A stretch of DNA of 64,000 nucleotides, taken from the NCBI RefSeq assembly GCF_003813775.1, contig NZ_RPDH01000002.1:1178001-1242000 (forward strand), written 5' to 3'. The translations under genes were made by a program, and so were the position numbers. Origin of the DNA: Chitinophaga lutea. GTDB lineage: Bacteria; Bacteroidota; Bacteroidia; Chitinophagales; Chitinophagaceae. Below the pieces are notes generated by a model, which was not told where the DNA came from, searched no databases, and worked only from the letters and a program-made list of their open reading frames with translations. This document shows positions 59,579 through 64,000 of this stretch, piece after piece (the first letter of the stretch is position 1; every line of letters begins with the position of its first letter).

Positions 59579-62500
59579 CTATCGTTTCATGATATAGGAA
59601 AAAATATCCTTCACCTCCTGTTCAGACAGGCGGTCGAGGATACGTTCCGGCATCATGGATATATGCTGTGCTTTCATTTCCTTGACCTGCGATGCGGGCA
59701 GGATCATGTTCTTGCCCGCCAGCGGCTGCACCGTGATGGCCGTCCCGTTCCTGGAAACGATCTTTCCCTCCAGCGTGCGGCCGTCGGTAGTGGCGATGCG
59801 GTGGATGACGTACCCCTCGCGGATGTCGGCATTCGGGTCCACGATGTTCAGCAGCATGCTGTTGAGGTTGTCGCGGTCGTACCCGGTGAGGTCGGGCCCG
59901 ATGTTGCCGCCGGCGTCGAACAGGCGGTGGCAGGCGCCGCAGTTGTTCTGGTACAGCACCTTCCCTTTGATCACATCGCCGCCACCTGCTTTGATGATCC
60001 GCAGGTATTTGGCGATGCTTTCATTTTTCTCCCCGGAAGTGGCGAGTTTGACGTTCGGCCACAGTTTATTGACCCGCTCCGCGATCTGCGGATCCTTGAG
60101 CAGCTTCAGCTTGCGCGCCACCTGCTCATTCACGTCGGCCTTGTTGATCACTTTCGTTTTTTCGATGGCGGCAAGAAAAGTGTTGGCCCAGGCTTCCCGC
60201 CCGGACACAAGCTCTATCGCGGCGTTCCGCACGCCTTCATCCCCGCGGTACTGAGGGTATGCCGCCACTACCTTCGCGCCGATCTCCGGTTCGTCGAAAT
60301 ACTGCAGGGCCTGTAGCGACGCCTGTTTTAATGAGGCGGGCGCGGACGCGCTTTCCACCGTTTTCAACAGCGCGGGGATGGCTTTTGCCTGACCGGCCTC
60401 TCCCATCATTTTTACGTACGACAGCCGTTCCCTGATCTCCGCTTTCGGGTTGGCCACCACCTTGATGGCCTGTTCCACCGCCTTCGCATCGCCCTGCCGG
60501 ATGCCCATCGCCAGCGGGCCGCCGAAGAGGTCGGACTGGTAGGGCTGGATGGCTTTGGTAAGCGCGGGCGAAAGACCGATGAGGTCCCTGCCGCGCAATC
60601 CTTCACTCAGGCCTGCCACCAGCGGTTTGGCGAGTTTTTTATCCGGCGCCTGGTTCAGCAGAGCGGCGGCAGCGGCGAAATTCGCTTCCCCGCCGGCCAT
60701 CACGTACCGCTGCATCAGACGTTCGAGGATGGTTTGCTGCACGGTCTTATTCGTCCACAACGATTTGTTTTTAAACATGGCCAGCAAGGCATCACGACCG
60801 GTTTCTGCCTTGGCTTCCACCGCCCACCAGGTGAGCAGCGGCATATCGGTATCGGCCGCATCGGCCGCGCCGCTTTTCAGCAGGCCTTCGATCACGGGCA
60901 CCGCCAGCTGCGGCGGTAAACGTTTGGCGGTACAGGCGAGCTGGCTCCTTACTTCGGGATGCGTTTCGGCCTGCGCCAGCTGCACCAGCTGGTTGGCCAC
61001 AGGAGGGGCCACGGGCCCGCCATCGCCGGCGAGGCGCACGGCCCAGCTTCTCACATGCGGATCGGTATGCGACAGTGCGATACGCGCCACTTCCGGTGTC
61101 CATCCGCCGCTGGCGTTGATCGCCCAGAGCGCTTCCAGCGCCCACTGGCCGTTGCCGCCGTTCAGTAGCGGCAGCAGCGCGGGCACCGCGGCTTTGTTTT
61201 TACGGTTAGCGAACTGCAGCTGCGCCTGCTGGCGGTACCATTTGTTGTCGCCCTTCAGCAACTGTATCAATTGCTGGTCGGAAAACTTGCTGATATCGAA
61301 CCGGGGCAGGGCGCCGCTGCCGGCTTTGTTGCGCAGGCGGTAAATACGCCCGGAGCTTTTATGCCAGGTGTCGCGGGGGTCAACATGGGAAAGGCGGCTG
61401 TCGTACCAGTCGGCGATGTACACGGCCCCGTCGGGACCGGCCTTGACGTTCACCGGCCGGAACCAGCGGTCGTCGGTTTGCAGGATCTGTTCTTCATCCA
61501 CATTCCCGAACGTAGACCCGGAAGGCTCGAACCGCGTCAGCTGCACGTAGTTCAGCAGCGGGTTCACGGCAATCATCTTGCCCTGGTATTTATCAGGCAG
61601 GCTCGTTTCTTCATACCGTATCAGGGAATGCGTAAAACGTTTCTTTTCGCCGGTTAGTTTCATGCTGGGCAGGTTGCCGAACGTGTAACCGTTGGTGTAA
61701 GGGCCGTGTTTGCCCAGGCTTTTGGGATAATACCCGCCCTGTTTGAAGTTCGGGCCGCGGCCGTAGCCGTTGTCGCCGGAAAACAGGCGGCCTTTGCTGT
61801 CGAATTCGATGTTGAACGTATTACCGCCCCCTTCCGCAAACACTTCGAACACGTGGGTATCCACGTTATATCGCCATACGGCCTGGCCCTGGAAGGCCAC
61901 GTTCTTCGAGGCCAGCGAGCTCACGTTCGCGGTGGTGGTGCTGCCCTGCGCGCCGTACAGCCAGCCGTCCGGGCCCCAGCGTAAACTGTTGGCCACGGCA
62001 TGTGTGTCTTCCAGCCCGAATCCCTGCAAATGCACTTCGGGGTTGCCGTCCGGCACGCCGTCGTAATCGGCGTCGGGATAAGCGAGCAGGTACGGCGGGT
62101 TCAGCACCCATATTTTACCGCGGCCGGTGAGCACGCTGGTGGCGATGTTCAGCCCGCGGATGGCGTCGGTGGATTTGTCGTATTTGCCGTCGCCGTCGGT
62201 ATCCTCGAACACGCTGATCTTGTCTGCCCCGGCCACGCCGGCGGGCGGTGCGGCGGGCACCTTGTCGAATTTCACGCGCAGGAAATTATCCACGCTCGCT
62301 ACTTTCAACCCCTGCGGGTACGGGTACTGGTGATACTGCACCACCCAGAGGCGGCCCCGGTGATCGAAGCTCACTTCCACCGGCTGCACCACCTGCGGTT
62401 CGGACAGCACTAAATCGAGCGCCAGGTCCGCGGGGTATTTGAAATGCATCAATGCCGAATCGGGCGGGGTGGGCTCCGACGAATCGGTGAGCGCACCCAC

Positions 62501-62683
62501 GCCTTTGAATGATTCCATGTACCGCGCCACTTCTTCATTCTCCACGGCCGGTAAGCCGGAAGCGGCAGCCGTGCTGTCGCCCCCGGTATGTTTTTTACTT
62601 TGCCGGTTGCAGGCTACGGCCAGGGAGGCCACCGCCATGCATAACAGCCATCGTGTGAGGCTTTCTCGCTTGTTGATATTCAT
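59579..62683 (-). CDS. PVC-type heme-binding CxxCH membrane-bound dehydrogenase lipoprotein
   Basis: 1034 residues. Lipobox LAVAC (cysteine about 25). Domains: an N-terminal seven-bladed dehydrogenase-type domain (about 75-440) with EDTDGDGKYDKSTD and YADWYDSRLSHVDPRDTWHK-like segments; HEAT repeats (about 450-860); and cytochrome c with CGACH at 915-919, then PDLTGYD. The same class as the protein at 30141-33557, but only family-level similar. It is encoded 4 bp after the stop of the polysaccharide lyase gene, so they are co-transcribed. Confidence 0.9.
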   Translation of the reverse strand: MNINKRESLTRWLLCMAVASLAVACNRQSKKHTGGDSTAAASGLPAVENEEVARYMESFKGVGALTDSSEPTPPDSALMHFKYPADLALDLVLSEPQVVQPVEVSFDHRGRLWVVQYHQYPYPQGLKVASVDNFLRVKFDKVPAAPPAGVAGADKISVFEDTDGDGKYDKSTDAIRGLNIATSVLTGRGKIWVLNPPYLLAYPDADYDGVPDGNPEVHLQGFGLEDTHAVANSLRWGPDGWLYGAQGSTTTANVSSLASKNVAFQGQAVWRYNVDTHVFEVFAEGGGNTFNIEFDSKGRLFSGDNGYGRGPNFKQGGYYPKSLGKHGPYTNGYTFGNLPSMKLTGEKKRFTHSLIRYEETSLPDKYQGKMIAVNPLLNYVQLTRFEPSGSTFGNVDEEQILQTDDRWFRPVNVKAGPDGAVYIADWYDSRLSHVDPRDTWHKSSGRIYRLRNKAGSGALPRFDISKFSDQQLIQLLKGDNKWYRQQAQLQFANRKNKAAVPALLPLLNGGNGQWALEALWAINASGGWTPEVARIALSHTDPHVRSWAVRLAGDGGPVAPPVANQLVQLAQAETHPEVRSQLACTAKRLPPQLAVPVIEGLLKSGAADAADTDMPLLTWWAVEAKAETGRDALLAMFKNKSLWTNKTVQQTILERLMQRYVMAGGEANFAAAAALLNQAPDKKLAKPLVAGLSEGLRGRDLIGLSPALTKAIQPYQSDLFGGPLAMGIRQGDAKAVEQAIKVVANPKAEIRERLSYVKMMGEAGQAKAIPALLKTVESASAPASLKQASLQALQYFDEPEIGAKVVAAYPQYRGDEGVRNAAIELVSGREAWANTFLAAIEKTKVINKADVNEQVARKLKLLKDPQIAERVNKLWPNVKLATSGEKNESIAKYLRIIKAGGGDVIKGKVLYQNNCGACHRLFDAGGNIGPDLTGYDRDNLNSMLLNIVDPNADIREGYVIHRIATTDGRTLEGKIVSRNGTAITVQPLAGKNMILPASQVKEMKAQHISMMPERILDRLSEQEVKDIFSYIMKR

Positions 62684-62687
62684 TAAC

Positions 62688-64000
62688 TCAGTGTTTTACA
62701 AACATGCTTTTTTCATGCAGCCCGCCGCCCCGCAGCACCAGCACGTAAGTACCGGGCAAAAGGCCCGAAACATCGGTGGTATGGCGGTTGAAGCCGGCGG
62801 TGAGGGGGATCTGTTTCGTATGCACCAGCGCCCCGCCCATGCTGAAGATTTTTATTTCCGCGTTCCCGGCGCCGGCGGCGGTAAACTCCAGTTCCATGTT
62901 TTTACTGGCCGGGTTGGGGAATATTTTGAATGATCTGGTGGTTGCCTTTTCCGGCACGGCCTGTTTACTGGCGGCCTGTTCGGATAGCGGTGTTATTTTC
63001 CGCAGCCGGATGGTCTGCGAAAAACCATGCTCCAGCACGAAGCTGGCGGTCAGCGTGCTGGCCTGGCTCGTCACCGTAGCGTTGAAGGGATTGTCGATCA
63101 CTTCCCATTGCCCGTCCAGCACCAATGTCACCGGTCGCGGTTGCGTGCGCCAGTAATAATCGTACGCGGTTTCGGTTTTGATGTTCATATCGGGGGAATT
63201 GACGGTCAGCGTCAGTTCGTCGCCTTCTTCGCGAACACCGGCCATGCACACGGACGACACGCTTTTGATATACCCTGTATTTACGGCGGTGTTGGCGGCG
63301 AAGAACACATACGCGGTGAGCGAGCCGGGCAGGTATTTCACCACGTGCATTGCCCCGGTCTGTTTCAGTACCTGGTAAACGGTGCCGCCGGTCAGCACGG
63401 GAACCAGCGCTTCCATGGCGGCGGGCGTGGTGCCGGGCACCGTCACATAATGATACTGGCTGTCTGTGGGGTTCACGCCGTGATTCAGCCAGGCTTTGCT
63501 GGCATAGGCGGAATCATAGGCAGTGGGCAGGCTGAGGTTCGTGGCGTTTTCTTTCGGCGTGGTCTGTTTCAGCCGCACCACCTGCACGGAATGGTTGCCG
63601 GCGGGAACGTAAAAGCCGGTGGATTGCGCGTTCAGCAGCCAGAGGCCGGACGTTTCCGTATCGTAAGTCTGATCGTACGCCGCATCGGATACCGGTGTGG
63701 TGGAATTGATATAGATGGATGGATGAGCGGGGTTGATGGTGGTGCTGTTAACGGTCTGGAAAAGGTTGGTGGCCACATTGCCCAAACCGTTGCTGGCAGA
63801 GATACCGCTGCCGAGGCATACCAGTATGGTGTCGAAGGCGAACACGGATTTCCTGGATTTCAGCCGCGAGGGGCTATAGTTCACGCTCGCCTTTTCGTCG
63901 AAATTAAAACCGAAGATGCCTTCCTGCCCCAGCGACAAGGAGCCCGCAAAGTTGTTGTTCTGGAATTCCATGGCAGTGCCGGTCACGGATGGCTTCAACT
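62688..64000 (-). CDS. Polysaccharide lyase family 8-like protein with T9SS sorting domain, partial
   Basis: Partial: the 5' part lies beyond the window edge; about 437 codons are seen. The C-terminal half of a PL8 (chondroitin AC/hyaluronate lyase-like) beta-sandwich region is visible: KSVFAFDTILVCLGSGIS, NHGVNPTDSQYHYVTVPG and PVLTGGTVYQVLKQTGAMHVV. The catalytic alpha-barrel lies outside the window, so activity cannot be judged. The last 80 residues are a type IX sorting domain (FKIFPNPASKNMELEF). The protein is thus exported. It is the first gene of an operon with the PVC-type dehydrogenase. Confidence 0.82.
   Translation of the reverse strand, partial: LKPSVTGTAMEFQNNNFAGSLSLGQEGIFGFNFDEKASVNYSPSRLKSRKSVFAFDTILVCLGSGISASNGLGNVATNLFQTVNSTTINPAHPSIYINSTTPVSDAAYDQTYDTETSGLWLLNAQSTGFYVPAGNHSVQVVRLKQTTPKENATNLSLPTAYDSAYASKAWLNHGVNPTDSQYHYVTVPGTTPAAMEALVPVLTGGTVYQVLKQTGAMHVVKYLPGSLTAYVFFAANTAVNTGYIKSVSSVCMAGVREEGDELTLTVNSPDMNIKTETAYDYYWRTQPRPVTLVLDGQWEVIDNPFNATVTSQASTLTASFVLEHGFSQTIRLRKITPLSEQAASKQAVPEKATTRSFKIFPNPASKNMELEFTAAGAGNAEIKIFSMGGALVHTKQIPLTAGFNRHTTDVSGLLPGTYVLVLRGGGLHEKSMFVKH

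Overview
The window looks like a chromosomal stretch of a GC-rich member of the Bacteroidota, most likely family Chitinophagaceae. This is an inference from several things: two SusC/SusD pairs, an ECF sigma/FecR pair feeding a SusC that carries an STN domain, C-terminal type IX secretion sorting domains, many short lipoprotein signal peptides, -7-like TAnnTTTG elements and few Shine-Dalgarno sequences. I saw no rRNA, tRNA, CRISPR array, insertion sequence or prophage. Only the last gene is cut by the window edge.

Region by region. 0.1-4.5 kb: a secreted DUF1080 protein, a YhcH-type protein on the other strand, and a three-gene Mla-type lipid transport operon (permease, ATPase, MCE protein). 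4.5-8.7 kb: small housekeeping and accessory genes (two DinB proteins, a geranylgeranyl-reductase-like flavoprotein, SRPBCC, VOC). 8.7-15.3 kb: a minus-strand SusC/SusD locus with two lipoproteins (fasciclin-like, PKD-like) and no degradative enzyme; a CG-centred palindrome of LacI-operator type lies upstream. 15.3-21.9 kb: a SWIB-domain protein, an orphan LacA-like GMC oxidoreductase, and a TonB-dependent receptor plus MarR regulator with two matching 16-bp palindromes at the receptor's 5' end. 21.9-30 kb: a degenerate tandem repeat array, DUF1266, GNAT, a DGPF/ECF42-like sigma pair, VOC, a HisRS-like protein, a MORN/TPR protein whose 3' end lies inside a second tandem repeat array, and an esterase.

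30.1-33.6 kb: a very large lipoprotein of the PVC-type dehydrogenase/HEAT/cytochrome c class. 33.8-43.5 kb: sigma, FecR, SusC (with STN), SusD, a secreted endonuclease/exonuclease/phosphatase and a BACON/DUF5689 lipoprotein. This reads as one nutrient-scavenging locus, probably for a phosphodiester substrate. 43.6-46.8 kb: hypothetical genes, DUF4342 and a TlpA-like thioredoxin lipoprotein. 46.9-49.2 kb: gluconate-2-dehydrogenase subunit 3 plus GMC oxidoreductase, the arrangement of bacterial glycoside 3-dehydrogenases. 49.3-53.9 kb: a 1536-residue T9SS-exported repeat protein, divergent from a TPR histidine kinase/LuxR response regulator pair (54.3-56.9 kb). 57-59.5 kb: NmrA-like, zinc-ribbon and DHFR-like genes. 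59.6-64 kb: a second PVC-type cytochrome dehydrogenase encoded 4 bp after a T9SS-exported polysaccharide lyase family 8 protein, cut by the window edge.

A recurring theme is oxidative sugar chemistry (DUF1080, two GMC oxidoreductases, subunit 3, two PVC-type heme proteins) alongside SusCD uptake. The best leads for something undescribed are the paired palindromes at the TonB receptor, the repeat array that overlaps the MORN gene's stop codon, the lyase/cytochrome dehydrogenase operon, and the HisRS-like orphan.
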